DNA of 64,000 nucleotides from Diphasiastrum complanatum (lineage: Eukaryota > Streptophyta > Lycopodiopsida > Lycopodiales > Lycopodiaceae). Of this stretch, positions 1 to 11,398 are shown piece after piece (the first letter of the stretch is position 1; the number at the start of each line of letters is the position of its first letter). Under the pieces are notes generated by a model. It was not told where the DNA came from and searched no databases. It worked only from the letters and a program-made list of their open reading frames with translations. Where the stretch lies: the NCBI GenBank assembly GCA_029204225.1, contig CM055102.1, positions 27,256,922 through 27,320,921 of the forward strand. Direction: 5' to 3'. Both the position numbers and the translations under genes were made by a program.

Positions 1-1829
1 GCTACTTCAAGCTAAGTGAGAGGTGCATTGCGGAGTACTCAATCTTTGCCTACCTTAAAGAGCCAAGATGGAAAAGTATCAAGATCAGACTGGGACAAGG
101 AGAGAAATCAAGGTGCAGAAGCAACAAGGCACGGAGTGGACCATAAAGTGGGCAATCAAACGATGAATCCTTTGGCTCAGGGAGCCTTGATACCTGTGCG
201 GAACTGATCAAATCTGGAGCTCAAGGAGCTCAACACAAAGTGCATCAAGGACAAATCAGGAGCTCAAAGGAGTTCCAAAGTCGAAAGTCAGAAGCGATAG
301 CGGCGAACATTTCAAAGAAAGGCCTCTATCACCAGTTAATAAGGTTCTTGGGTTTTACGAAAGCGATATCAAATCTACGCTTTTCCCAAACAAAGATATA
401 TTTTCAAGTTATGTATTTTTTCAGTACAAAGAGCTGAGCCTCCGACTTGTGGTGTGCCAGCTTCAATGTTGATAAAAAGTGGCCAGTAAATTGAGTACTG
501 TGCCAAGTAGCTTAAATGTATAGTTATTTTAATTTGGAGACACCTTTACTTTAATCTGACATCTGATAAGGACATCAGATTTTATAAAGGTGGGGTGGAT
601 GTTGTAAAGCTACCTTTACAAGCTTTACTTCCGGCGCCACTGGCGCCAGCTATGTCCTCGGCGCCAGTAGCGCCGCTGCTGCTCCCGGCGCCGCTTCCAG
701 CATCACTGTGACCAGAATCCAGCCAACGCCAAGTTCCTATGGTTGAAAATCTTTGATCGTTTCTAGTGGAGTCCAGAGAGCTCAGATCGATGTGCAATCA
801 CCTCACACGATCTAGGCATGACTAGAGAAAGCCTGGGGATCAATAAAATCTAGAGAGAGAAAATGACTTTCTAGAAAGAGAAAACTCTAGAGAGAGAAAA
901 ACGTGCTTTACCAGCTTGGGTAGAGTGCTTGGTATGAGGGGGGGTGCCGAATCACACCAATACTATAGGGGAGTGCGGGTTGCGACTCAGGGCGAGCTCC
1001 AACCAAGTCTTTAGCCTCCCTCGCTGGAATGTTGTCATGGCTCTTGCCTTGTCATGCTAGCCCCCCGGAGACTAGGGTCGGTCACACATTTGAAATGTAA
1101 CCTTCTCAGATTTATCAATAAAGTGGGATTTCTCGCAAACTGACTCTGATTACCTTCTGGATTTCAGTATTCGGTAAAAGTGCCAGTTGTAAGGCCGCTT
1201 CAAAATTTTTAAGTTGGCACATCGCTGAGGGTCGTATCCCGGGATGCCAGCGGTATGCCGTCGGGACCATTCGGTCCGTGGCGCCAGTGGTATGCTGTCA
1301 GGACCATTTGGTCCAGGAACTGGTTGTCTCCATATCTGTCGCGGCTTGTGGTTCTGAGTGTTCCTTGCATGAACGTGAATGGGTTAAGCTCTTGGGGAAC
1401 GGGCTCTAACCTGTCGGCTGAGTTGGATGGCTTGCTTGGGTGGAAGTTACCTGTTTATGGCTGTCCAGTCTGGCGTGGCGCCAGGTTGGCTTCCAGCGCT
1501 CGTGACAAGGCTTTCAGTTGGTTAAGTCTGATGTAAGTCAGACCGCTTGCTTGGAATGGATGTTACTCGTTTGTAACGAAGCTTTGAGTTGGTTAAGTTT
1601 GATGTATGTCGGGTGGCTTGCTTGGAGGGAAGTCACCCACATCGAGACCCCCGATCTGGCATGGCGCCAGGCTGGATCTCAATGCTGGTTTTCGGAACTT
1701 CAAGTTGGTTAAGTCTGATCGTTGTTGGCGAGTTGGCTGCTTGTATGTCAAGTGGGTTTGGATGGCAAGAGTTGAAGGCTGGGAAGCTAAGTCGTGGTTC
1801 CCGGCTCCCTTTGGGATGCCTGCGCTACA
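1..1829 (+). mobile_element. 3' part of a non-autonomous LTR retrotransposon (copy A), cut by window edge
   Basis: The window opens inside the internal region of an LTR element. Positions 1-599 match the reverse complement of about 7001-7570 in copy B, including a short ORF (16-207, about 63 codons) that recurs there on the minus strand with few changes. A purine-rich tract (AAAGGTGGGGTGGA, about 586-599) lies directly before the LTR, as expected of a polypurine tract. The LTR runs 600-1829, starting TGTTGTAAAG and ending in CA. I see no protease, integrase or reverse transcriptase. The short ORFs are unrecognised and may not be translated. The 5' LTR and left target duplication lie outside the window. 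Confidence 0.8.
600..1829 (+). repeat. 3' LTR of copy A
   Basis: This 1230-bp LTR begins TG and ends CA. It matches 9228-10430 on the opposite strand along its whole length. It includes a GGCGCC-rich segment (about 630-760) and a segment of repeated short units around 1500-1760 sharing the phrase TTGGTTAAGT. Open frames in it (for example 1255-1536) are LTR sequence read through and are not credible genes. Confidence 0.85.
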
Positions 1830-3708
1830 CATTCCCATCACAGCTACCCAGGCCGCCTCACCCCCACACACAAGAGTTGTTTCCCTAAACACCCAATATT
1901 TCATGGATATGTTCGATGATTTCGACCCCCTTGGGGCCTCAGAAGTTTTTTTAATGCCCCAAAGCCCTGTGCCCTTTGAACTCCAATCCCCTGGAAGAGG
2001 ATTCGAGACTGTCCATGATTGTGAAGCTATTTTTGAAGAAACCTTCCCCATAGAGCCACAAGAAATTGCAGCAGCTCAGGCACCAGCCACAATTCAGGTC
2101 GGGCAAGCTGTCAAATCACCAAAGTAGTTCGACACCATAGTGCCTGAGGGCTATGAGAAGAAGATATCTTTGAAGAAGAGAAATTACAGGCACCTGCTCC
2201 ACGCCGACCAGGGACAGTACCACTAGGTCCTTCTATTGCTACCACCTCCATGATAGTAGATTCTGGTGATGCTCTAGGTTTAGTCTCAAGCCTGGCGCAA
2301 GTGATCCATGCTGGAGAAGAAAAAAAAAATGGAGTTGCGCATCTCAGACATGGGTTATGAGAATACACTCATTAGCCAGAAAGTGATTCAGCTGGACAAA
2401 GAGTTGAAGATCGCCAAGAAGCACGAAGCTAAATCTGATGCTGAGAAGAAGAACGTACAGCAATTGGCTGATCGCCTAGAAGACTATGTCAGTTCACTAC
2501 AGAATGTGTTTACAATTGCCCAAGACCAAATGGATAAGGCCGTGCAGGATGCAAAGCAACAAGTGCAGCTGCTCCAGGGTCAACTGCAGATGGCTGAACA
2601 AGCTCACACACGTCTCCAAGGTGAATTGGATGCGAGCACCCTTGAGCGTGATGCATATCTACAGACGCAAATACCTGAACATCCGGTAACTCCGACAGAA
2701 ATCGCATATTTGTTTAAAAAGGTTGAAACCTATAAAGTGGCCCTTCAAGGATTCCAAGGCTGCCTTGACAAATTCAAGGGTACAGCTTCAACTGAGTTGG
2801 CAAAGGCCAAAGCTCCCCTCCACACCAAGACGACACAACTATGGATACAAGGTTAGATGTGGGCATGGACCAGGGTGGATCTCCCAACGTTGAAGAAGAA
2901 CAGCCAGTTCCATAGGCGACACAGATAGGTCCATCAACTTCAGGGCCCACACCATTGTTCAGACCACCAATCAATATTGAGGACCAAATCCAAAGCTTTT
3001 TAGCACAACATCCTCATGAGTCCTCGCGTGGTGGTTGGGTCATCAGATTTAAAACATCTGAAATTGAGACCGACAAACAAGTGGATAAGATACCTGCATT
3101 GGGAGAGCAGCCGGTTTGGAGAATTACAGTTCTTCCTTGAACGATTAGAAAAAATAATTCTCTCGTTTTTGGGCTATTCTATTCTACTAAAATGCTTTTA
3201 GAAAAAAAAACACATAGAAAGATAAATACACTACCAATCTCACCAATTCAGCACCATCAAAAGTTATGTGGCCAGCCCTTGCCAATTGTGTGTAGATCCA
3301 TACTACATATTAATGCTACGCAAAAATAAGTGGAAGGATTTGGGATTGGCCATGGACAAAATTACCATTTATACACCGAACTGGCCAATAATCCATCAAC
3401 CGTATAGCTGGAAGATATCAATGGACTTCCATCAAGCCCTACAAGAATACTAGTGGGAGTATATCCACTCTCCCGATCCCACAGTGAGGCAATCCGCACT
3501 ATTCGCAAAAGATCTGACCCTATTGACGTCCGTTGCAATGCGATGGGATGATTGCCTCCTCACTTTTGTTCGATTTATTTCCTCTACTCTCCTAAATCCC
3601 ATTCTAATCTACCTCCATTCATGCTGCATTTTTACTCATGTTGTCGCTTAGTCTGCATATTTACATGTAAATTCTCACAGACGAAGAAAAGGCGAACAAA
3701 ACGCTACA
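1830..3708 (+). other. Degenerate coding-like segment with a coiled-coil ORF (2308-2856)
   Basis: Downstream of the LTR the plus strand keeps coding-like frames broken by stops. The best, 2308-2856 (182 codons), is a charged, Gln/Lys/Glu-rich, heptad-like sequence over residues 20-110, so probably a coiled coil. It ends in a Pro/Thr-containing tail. The leftmost start codon sits in a poly-A run and may not be real. A further open stretch near 3420-3600 is cut by stops. I do not recognise the family. It could be an extra ORF of a retrotransposon or a relic host gene. A 21-bp stretch at 3225-3246 recurs in reverse complement near 36363-36385, which suggests an LTR scrap here. Confidence 0.35.
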
Positions 3709-4416
3709 CTATATTTTTACACGCGAAAAAGATGACACTTCCTTACAAATGGGAGGTGGAAGCGCAGTTGAAGATGTCTGCCTAGTCCTTCGACATGACG
3801 TAGAAGGCGAGTCAGGAATGACGATCTCGCTACGTGGCCGACGACGACTAGTAGAGGCCTGGTGAGACAACTTTGTCGGTGCTTCTTCATAGATAGACAG
3901 CACGAAATCGGCAACAAACCCATGAATCTTGTCCTCCAGGTACGAGGCAGATAATAGAGAGAGGAGAGGGCCAACCGCAAATAGCTGCTTAGTATTCTCC
4001 TTGATTGCCCTCTTCAACTCTCCAAAAACTGTCTTATACCAGTTATAAGCCTCGAGGGGGCTAGACCCTATCTTGTAGTTGGATTGTACAAGACGGTGCA
4101 AGATTTGTGAAGAAATTTGTGCCTTCCTGAGGTTGCCAACCGTCAGGAAGTTGTTCAAAAGCTGGGCTACAGCCTGGATGACAAGATCTCGGATGGAGTC
4201 TAGGAGATACCCGTCATGAGTCCAGTAGAATTCGACTGAGGTGTCAACAAACAACTTGATTACATTCTTGGCGTGCTTATGGTTTGGAGATGGCTGGTTG
4301 CCAGATGTGATTCCTTTGGCAGCAAGGGCGGCTTCAGTAACACGCACCTTGTGTGTGGTATTCTGGAAGGTGACATAAAACTTAGACTTGGCCTCGGTCC
4401 ACGTGCTAAAGGCCAT
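3709..4416 (-). CDS. Unrecognised 236-codon ORF downstream of a truncated gypsy pol
   Basis: This is an uninterrupted minus-strand ORF. ATG at 4416 is the better start; an upstream ATG at 4431 lies in sequence overlapping the gypsy RT remnant. It has an alpha-helical-looking middle (residues about 40-170), rich in Leu, Lys and Gln, and an Arg/Ser-rich basic tail (about 175-220). No motif of protease, RT, RNase H or integrase is visible. It sits on the same strand as the gypsy pol remnant, where the rest of pol should be. It may be an additional ORF of the element, as described for some Ty3 Tat-lineage elements, or part of another element fused by deletion. Function unknown. Confidence 0.4.
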   Translation of the reverse strand: MAFSTWTEAKSKFYVTFQNTTHKVRVTEAALAAKGITSGNQPSPNHKHAKNVIKLFVDTSVEFYWTHDGYLLDSIRDLVIQAVAQLLNNFLTVGNLRKAQISSQILHRLVQSNYKIGSSPLEAYNWYKTVFGELKRAIKENTKQLFAVGPLLSLLSASYLEDKIHGFVADFVLSIYEEAPTKLSHQASTSRRRPRSEIVIPDSPSTSCRRTRQTSSTALPPPICKEVSSFSRVKI

Positions 4417-4439
4417 GGTAATGAAATGCATATTGCATT

Positions 4440-4655
4440 AGGTATTATAGATATAGTATGTTCAATAACTGACATCGAAATACCCTTGAGATCTTTATAA
4501 ATACATGCAAAGCAATCTTGATACTTATTAAGTAACGTTCGAAGTGCTTGAAACTGTGCAGGATTAAGTTGTGATCCAACTTGTACAGTCTTTTCTGGTT
4601 CTCCTGGTTCAGCAAAATTCATAGGTTGTGTCCTAGTTGGGGCCATTGTAAACAT
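4440..4655 (-). pseudogene. Start of Ty3-gypsy reverse transcriptase, truncated
   Basis: The frame shows the conserved lead-in to a gypsy reverse transcriptase: a Leu-rich segment followed by YQDCFACIYKDLKGI and then VIEHTISIIPNAICI. These match the usual Y-D-FAW-Y-DLPGI and EH-I-L motifs just before the fingers domain. The homology then stops at about 4440. There is no palm domain and no YxDD motif, so the enzyme cannot be made from this copy. Confidence 0.75.
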
Positions 4656-5151
4656 CTTTCAATTCTGGCACTTGTTCTTCGGGTTCACGATGTGTTTTTG
4701 ATAACATAATAACCACATCATCTAGTGTATATCGTTTAAAATGTTTGGGCATATCATGTTGGACTCCATCTACTTGTTCTTTGTCAAAAGGATTTGTCTT
4801 GGATTTTCGCTTAGTCTTTTTAGCAAGAATTAATCGTGGAGGTGATGACTTCCGAGAATATAAACTCTTCTTTGAAGGTGAAGACTTCCTAGACGGTGAT
4901 GTCTTGCTAGAACTCTGACTTGAGGAATTTTTGTCAACTTTTCCTTTGTCTTTATCTAGTAAGGGTGGCACATTCTTTGAATCAATCTTTTGAGGAGGAT
5001 TTTCCCATTTCAGGACCGTCTTATAATGTTGCTTGGCTTGTTTCTTCATCATTGACCCTGTGATCTTGTCTTCCTTCAATATAACTGCTTTTGGCGGTTT
5101 TATTGTTGGTTCATCAGGAATATTATGCACTCCAAATCTGGCTGAATCCAT
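4633..5151 (-). pseudogene. Gypsy polyprotein linker, Ser/Lys-rich
   Basis: This open frame lies between the protease and RT remnants on the same strand. It is very basic and serine-rich (residues about 65-115, repeated SPSRKSS-like units), which fits a disordered linker. It carries no recognisable domain. It is assigned to the gypsy polyprotein by position only. Confidence 0.5.
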
Positions 5152-5262
5152 ATGATTTAGAATCTACTCATAAGTAAGTTCTGCATTGTCATCATAAGTC
5201 AAGGCATGACTCATAGGAATGAGTTCATCTTCAATCGGTTCTGGTATAGGCTTCGTTGATAT

Positions 5263-6179
5263 CTAAGATACATTCAGCACATTCAATGGAAAAGTGCTCG
5301 GTGTATCCAAAGTTTGATCCAATAATGAAATCTTGCTCAAATCGGACTGATTATCTTGTTGACACATATAACTTGCTGTACAATCAATCATTGCAAGGGC
5401 TTGATTCCAGTTGACAGTATCGGTTTGAGAGTTGCAATGAACTCCCCAATTTTTTACTAGTCGGTCACAAGTATGATCCGTTGTTGATGAATCATCACCC
5501 CCTTTTTGAGCCACTGGTTTGATAGTCCAAGTTACAGGATCAACCTTGACTGCACGTTCACGATTTTCAAAAGTGATTTTCCTGGTACCCCATTTATGAA
5601 TTACTTGCGCAACTCGTAACCATGGCCATCCCAATAGGACTCGGCAGACATTTGTTGCTTCTGGTAAGTCCATTACTACAAAGTAATGACGAACTATACT
5701 CCGACAATTCTGACAGGTATATCTTCAACCATTCCTCATGGACGAACTGTAGTTTGATCAGCCAACTTAATGGCAAAAGTCGCAAGCTTTATCTTTGTAA
5801 GGCCCCACTTTGCACATAGCTTTGTAGAAATCATGTTATCTCCTGAACCGCCATCTATCAGGGCTGCTTCGTTAGGAAATTGTCTATGTTGTATCGACAG
5901 GGTGATATTTTTTTGTTCACTTTTCCAAGCTGCTCCGACATGGAGTACTTCATTAGATTCTTCAAATCTGGCACAAAAAAGTGGCTCTTGATGGACTTCT
6001 AGTTCAGCTTGAGTTAACTTTTGCACTAATGCTTCTTTTGCTTTTGGCACCAACTTCAGAAACTCTCCCAACGAAATATTGATCTTACTAGACAAAATAT
6101 TCATGAGCAGTTCTGTTTGCGACGCTTCTGGTTCAGTCATCCAGAAGGGTTCTTCATGATGATGCAACTGAGCATTCAT
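5263..6179 (-). pseudogene. Gypsy aspartic protease region, frame-broken
   Basis: Two minus-strand frames (6179-5736 and 5673-5263) together cover a retroviral-type protease region. The first carries the active-site loop ALIDGGSGDNMIS, with Asp-Gly-Gly where many proteases have Asp-Ser/Thr-Gly; this DGG form is also seen in plant gypsy elements. The second carries VLLGWPWLRVA, the conserved C-terminal flap/helix signature (usually LGRPWL). A frame change lies between them at about 5700, so the polyprotein is interrupted. Confidence 0.7.
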
Positions 6180-6426
6180 ATCTATATTGGATTATTCGGT
6201 GGTTGCACTAGTGAAGAACGAACTTCGGTTGTTGCTTTAGCAGCTTCAAGCTCCTCTTCCTCTTGCAAATGTTTAATCCATTGCCTCATATTCAGATATC
6301 TTCTCTTTTATGCATGAAGATTTGGATAGACTCCAGATGCTATTGGTATATCAGTTAATGGTATAGAATCAGCAGGTACTGGAACTACTACAGGTTCTTT
6401 CTGCTTCTGTGCTCTGGTAACCACCA

Positions 6427-6640
6427 TCAAGGGTACACTCTTGGTTTATTTTGAGCTGTTGGTCTTTGCTCGATTGTTATCAAATTTACAGGAGCTGTAG
6501 CCGGTGGTGGCTTTGGTCTTGCTGGACATTCCTTATAGCAATGCCAATAACCACAGTCACGACATACTGGTACAAATTTGCCTTTGTTTGGACATTCTGC
6601 AACTCTGTGATTTTCTCCACATGCAAAACATCCAAGTAGT
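6427..6640 (-). pseudogene. Gypsy gag C-terminus with two zinc knuckles
   Basis: On the minus strand from 6640 the gag frame resumes after the inserted LTR element. It shows two knuckles, CFACGENHRVAEC and CRDCGYWHCYKEC. Both have spacing C-x2-C-x3-H-x4-C, one residue shorter than the usual C-x2-C-x4-H-x4-C. A proline-rich stretch follows. The upstream half of the same gag lies at 10440-11398. The open frame that appears to extend to 6882 is the LTR read through. Confidence 0.7.
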
Positions 6641-7000
6641 TGTAGTGCAGGCATCCCAAAGGGAGCCGGGAACCACGACTTAGCTTCCCAGCCTTCAACT
6701 CTTGCCATCCCAAACCCACTTGACATACAAGCAGCCAACTCGCCAACAACGATCAGACTTAACCAACTTGAAGTTCCGAAAACCATCATTGAGATCCAAC
6801 CTGGAGCCATGCCAGATCGGGGGTCCCGATGTGGGTGACTTCCCTCCAAGCAAGCCGCCCGACATACGTCAAACTTAACCAATTCGAAGCTTCGTTACCT
6901 GGATTCTGGTCACAGTGGCGCCGGGAGCAACAGGGGCGCTGCTGGCGTCGGGGACAATGCTGGCACCGGATGTAAAGCTTGTAAAGGTAGCTTTACAACA
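6641..7000 (-). repeat. 3' LTR of copy B, internally deleted to 360 bp
   Basis: It shares both ends with the 1203-bp partner, but the sequence jumps at about 6898 from the 3' portion (GCTTCGTTAC) directly to the 5' portion (CTGGATTCTGGTCAC). About 840 bp is missing. The terminal TG/CA and the target duplication are intact, so the loss is internal. Confidence 0.8.
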
Positions 7001-7562
7001 TCCACCCCACCTTTATAAAATTCGATGTCCTCATCAGATGTCAGATTAAAGTAAAGGTGTCTCCTAATTAAAATATACATTTAAGCTACTTGGCACAGTA
7101 CTCAATTTACTGGCCACTTTTTATTAACATTGAAGCTGGCACACCACAAGTCGGAGGCTCAGCTCTTTGTACTGAAAAATTACATTACTTGAAAATATCT
7201 CTTTGTCTGGAAAAAGTGTAGATTTTATATCTCTTTGTCTGGTGACAGAGGCCTTTCTGTAAAATGTTCGCCCCTGTCGCTTCTGACTTTTTGACTTTGG
7301 AACTCCTTTGAGCTCCTGATTTGTCCTTGATGCACTTTGTGTTGAGCTCCCTGAGCTCCAGATTTGATCAGTTCCGCATAGGTATCAAGGCTCCCTGAGC
7401 CAAAGGATTTATCATTTGATTGCCCACTTTATGGTCCACTCTGTGCCTTGTTGCTTCTGCACCTTGATTTCTCTCCTTATCCCAGCCTGATCTTGATACT
7501 TTTCCTTCTTGGCTCTTTAAGGTAGGCAAAGATTGAGTACTCCGCAATGCACCTCTCACTTA

Positions 7563-7950
7563 GCTTGAAGTAGCTCTTTGAATCAGCCCAAATGTAACCA
7601 TTGACCTCGTGGAGAGCCAAAGGGTCGCACCGGTTTGATCCGCATACGAACTATCTCTTCGCATTTGTTTGAAGCACCATGTCTGTCGTGCAAAACTTGA
7701 CTTTCACAATTCCATCACTGGTCAGTTGCCTCACAGTCAAAACAAGAAGTGTACATCGAGCTTGGCTTCAAGTAGCTCTCTTTGAATCAGACACATGCAC
7801 CCAGAGTTTGCACTAGTCCGATCTCAACGCAAACTGTCCCTTAGCGTCCGTTCGAAATACCAAGTCTCTCATGCAAGACTCAACTTTCACATTTCCTTCA
7901 TTGATCAGCTGCCTTACACGTAACACAAGCCATCGTACTCATATGTTTCC
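7563..7950. repeat. Diverged tandem duplication inside copy B
   Basis: Two successive units of roughly 200 bp share AGTAGCTCT(CT)TTGAATCAG at their start and an ACTTTCACA...CATTG/C-TCAG block near their end. The overall order of matches is conserved with many substitutions. The rest of the internal region (7950-9200) shows nothing I recognise. Confidence 0.55.
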
Positions 7951-9213
7951 TCATCATTGCTGGTCCAGAGAAAGCCTATAACAAGCTTTCCTTTCCACAA
8001 CAAAAACTTGTCAACTTATTAGGTCCAAAATTCGCCAGTCTCCTCGTGTGAGTATGGCCAGGTCACCTTGAATTTGACCCGTTTTGATCAACTTTCATTC
8101 AAAATTTGCCCCAAGAGAGAGGTGTGTGTGATAGTTCCCCCTCCACTGATAGGACTTAGAGTAGAGTTCTTCGGACAAAAAGCCTTTCCAACACTTTGCT
8201 TCCCATCTGCTGGGATTATGGCTCGATCCAACTTGTGGCCAATCTTTGAAGAGGATCCTAGTCTTTCCCCTTTGAGAAAAAACCCAACTGATACTGGATA
8301 TCACCCATGCTCAGTGAGTTTCAGTTCTGAAGGTGGTTGTCCCAAATGAAGACCAACTGTTCCATAGAAGATCTCCCCTGAAATTGCCCTTTCCAACTTT
8401 TAACTTCCTGTTTGTGTCTGGTGGGCGTTGTTGCAAATGAAAATAACCCAAGAAACAGGCTAGCCATCCATTCTTTGCAAACATTGAGTCGTTTCTTTGC
8501 CGTTCACGTGCGAGTACTTGAACTGCAAATCCGCTCCACAGATTCTGTAGTCCTCTTTGTTTGATGGTATCAGCCTTCAAAAGAAACGTTCCTTCTCGAG
8601 CCATCAGCTCCTTGTATCACAAGCAATCATGCAAACCAGACAAAGCACGAGTACTAAGACTCACCACGAATACATGCAAGCAAGACACTTAGGCAGGTTC
8701 ACTAACAGGTAACAAAGACAAGGTCCCCCTTTGAGATGCTCCTGCCAACGGACCTTTGCCAGGCCGCGCCCATACAAATCGATCACAGAATCAGCCCACA
8801 TAGGACACCCCTCCAACTATTCATGCTTTCACCATTAAGCAGCACATTGCCTCAGTCACGCCCCACCACTTTTTGGTGGATAGCCCTTATAGCTAAACGA
8901 TCGGCAGCTACCTCGCACCGGCAGCTAACCACCCGTGCTTTACACCCTAATTCGAGCAGCATCTCTGTATCAATGGTTAACCCGTACAGTTCGAATATGT
9001 CGCCCCACACCCCACAAGGCACAGACCGTGCTCTGACCGTGCTTACACCTCAAGGGCAACACCTTGACTCATCAAGTCCCTCGTTCTGTCGACCACCCCG
9101 ACCGTGGACGCACCCGTGCTTACACTGTGGGCAACACCTTGCACAACAGTTGTCTTGATGAACCCCAAACCATGGCCATTTCCGTGAGATCCGCATAGCT
9201 GACCGGCCAGTCG

Positions 9214-9225
9214 GCTCTGATACCA
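9214..9225 (-). promoter_or_regulatory. Primer-binding site (tRNA-Met type)
   Basis: TGGTATCAGAGC lies two bases inside the 5' LTR end of copy B. This is the common plant retrotransposon PBS complementary to initiator tRNA-Met, and it fixes the element's orientation. Confidence 0.8.
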
Positions 9226-9227
9226 CA

Positions 9228-10430
9228 TGTAGCGCAGGCATCCCAAAGGGAGCTGGGAACCACGACTTAGCTTCCCAGCCTTCAACTCTTGCCATCCCAA
9301 ACCCACTTGACATACAACAGCCAACTCGCCAACAACGATCAGACTTAACCAACTTGAAGTTTCGAAAACCAACATTGAGATCCAACCTAGCGACATGCTA
9401 GATCGGGGGTCCCGATGTGGGTGACTTCCCTCCAAGCAAGCCGCCCGACATACATCAAACTTAACCAACTCGAAGCTTCGTTACAAACGAGTAACATCCA
9501 TTCCAAGCAAGCGGTCTGACTTACATCAGACTTAACCAACCTAAAGCTTCGTCACGAGCGCTGGAAGCCAACCTGGCGCCATGCCAGACTGGACAGCCTT
9601 AAACAGGTAACTTCCACCCAAGCAAGCCATCCAACTCAGCCGACAGGTTAGAGCCCGTTCCCCAAGAGCTTAACCCATTCACGTTCATGCAAGGAACATT
9701 CAGAACCACAAGCCGCGACAGATATGGAGACAACCAATTCCTGGACCAAATGGTCCCGACAGCATACCACTGGCGCCACGGACCGAATGGTCTCGACGAC
9801 ATACCACTAGCGTCCCGGGATACGACCCTCAACTATGTGCCAACTTAAGAATTTTGAAGCGGCCTTACAACTGGCGCTTTTACCGAACACTGAAACCTAG
9901 AAGGTAATCAGAGTCAGTTTGAGGAAAATCCCACTTTTTTGATAAATTTGAGAAAGTTACATTTCAAGTGTGTGACCGGCCCTAGTCTCCGGGGAGCTGG
10001 CATGCCAAGGCGAGTGCCAAGACAACATTCCAGCAAGGGAGGCTGAGACTTGGTTGGAGCTCGCCCTGAGTCGCAACCCGCACTCCCCTATAGTATTGGT
10101 GAGATTCGGCACCCCCCTCATACCAAGCACTCTACCCAGGCTAGTAAAGCACGTTTTTCTCTCTCTATAAAGTCATTTTCTCTCTCTAGATTTTATTGAT
10201 CCCCAGTCTTCCTCTAATTATGCCTAGATCGTGTGAGGTGATTGCACATCGATCTGAGCTCTCTGGACTTCGCTAGAACCGATCAAAGATTTTCAGCCAT
10301 AGGAACTTGGCGCCGGCTGGATTCTGGTCACAGTGGCGCCGGGACTGGCGCCGGGAGCAGCAAGGGCGCTGCTGGCGTCGGGGACAATGCTGGCATCGGA
10401 TGTAAAGCTTGTAAATGTAGCTTTACAACA
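9228..10430 (-). repeat. 5' LTR of copy B
   Basis: This 1203-bp LTR begins TGTTGTAAAG (10430) and ends GCTACA (9228) on the minus strand. It is similar along its whole length to the copy A LTR. Confidence 0.85.
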
Positions 10431-10439
10431 GTGGTGCTC

Positions 10440-11398
10440 TGGTCCAATTTCTAGATGCTTGTTGTTGTGCGACAACATAAATAGCATATTGTTTTGAAGA
10501 TCCACCTTCATAATCATTACTATAATTTGATGCATTTTTTCAATTGAGGACACTCATTCACTATGTGATTTCCCATACAAATAGAACGCCAAACATTTTT
10601 CCTGGTAGGGAAAGTCTTGGCAAACTTCTCAGGTTCCTTGTTCGCTTGTCCATGGAAATCTTCCAATGCTTTGATCTTCTCATCAAATTGCAACCGCAAC
10701 TTTTCCATCTGTTTCTGTTGGTTCTTTTTGAGTTTCTCGAACTCATTGAGCATCATCTCCGCAGTAGCATTGACATTTGTTGATGCAATAGTGGTGGATG
10801 TCGTAGTGGTCTACCCTACTGTATAAGGCAACATACTGATATTCGGCTCATCGTCTGAATCTTCATCTTTCTCTCGTACTGCATCATCCACAGCATTTTG
10901 CAAAGTTGCATACTCATTGTGGCATTTCAGCTCATGTCTGATTCTTTTAGGAAGGCCTGCCTGGAACTACATAATCATAGCATCTTCAATAATCAATTCA
11001 GGTACACACTCAGATCTGAGACGTTTTACTCGTTCTATGTAATCTCGAACCATTTCCTGCTTCCCCATTTTAATTTTACTTAAAAGTAGGAAAGGGTCTT
11101 CTATAAACTTTTGAGGTTTGAACCGTGTGATAAGGGCTCGTTTGACAGTCTCCCAATCTGTACGCTCAGTTTCATCTTGATTATAGTACCAATCTTGTGC
11201 TGCGCCTGTTAAGGCCATAGGAAAAAGCTTAAGTTTATCCTAGGGGAAAACTTCGCCATAAACTTCACAAGATTCAGAATAGATCGGGAGAAATCTAACT
11301 GGATCTGTTAATCCATTGTATTTGGGTAGATTCAAACGGGTTGCTCTCCTAACAATAATTGAATTGACTTCCTGAGAAGCACCTCCAGGGGTAGCCAT
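10440..11398 (-). pseudogene. Ty3-gypsy gag, N-terminal part, broken
   Basis: The minus-strand frame starts at ATG 11398. An in-frame TAG interrupts it about 50 codons in, just before the M-ALTGAAQDWYYNQ segment (11218). The 10967-11218 part has the retrotransposon gag core: A-DW, WE-K-AL-RF, and a QE-V-DYI-RVKRLR helix. Another frame (10756-10520) continues with a Lys/Gln-rich coiled segment and a degenerate knuckle (CMGNHIVNEC). Copy B interrupts it at 10430. The element is dead. Confidence 0.7.

Larger units (their letters stand above)
6641..10430 (-). mobile_element. Complete non-autonomous LTR retrotransposon (copy B) inserted in gypsy gag
   Basis: Read on the minus strand, the 5' LTR is 10430-9228, the internal region 9227-7001 and the 3' LTR 7000-6641. 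The primer-binding site TGGTATCAGAGC (9225-9214) suits initiator tRNA-Met, and AAAGGTGGGGTGGA precedes the 3' LTR. Plus-strand flanks are GTAGT (6636-6640) and GTGGT (10431-10435), a 5-bp target duplication with one change. The two halves of the gypsy gag lie on either side. The 2.2-kb internal region holds no gag or pol domain; the small ORFs (8311-8604, 8095-8304) are unrecognised. This is a LARD/TRIM-like parasite that must have used enzymes from elsewhere. Confidence 0.85.

Noticed and set aside
1593-2127. Overlapping ORFs on both strands inside the LTR (1255-2127, and the same at 6427-6882 and 9043-9468)
   Set aside because: The LTR is open by chance in several frames. The same frames recur only because the LTR is repeated.
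9208-9230. tRNA gene at the tRNA-complementary motif
   Set aside because: Only the 12-base PBS is present, with no cloverleaf; the same applies at 20144, 34028 and 59961.
1-10430. A giant inverted repeat formed by 1-1829 and 6641-10430
   Set aside because: It is two separate copies of one LTR element in opposite orientation; copy B has its own target duplication.
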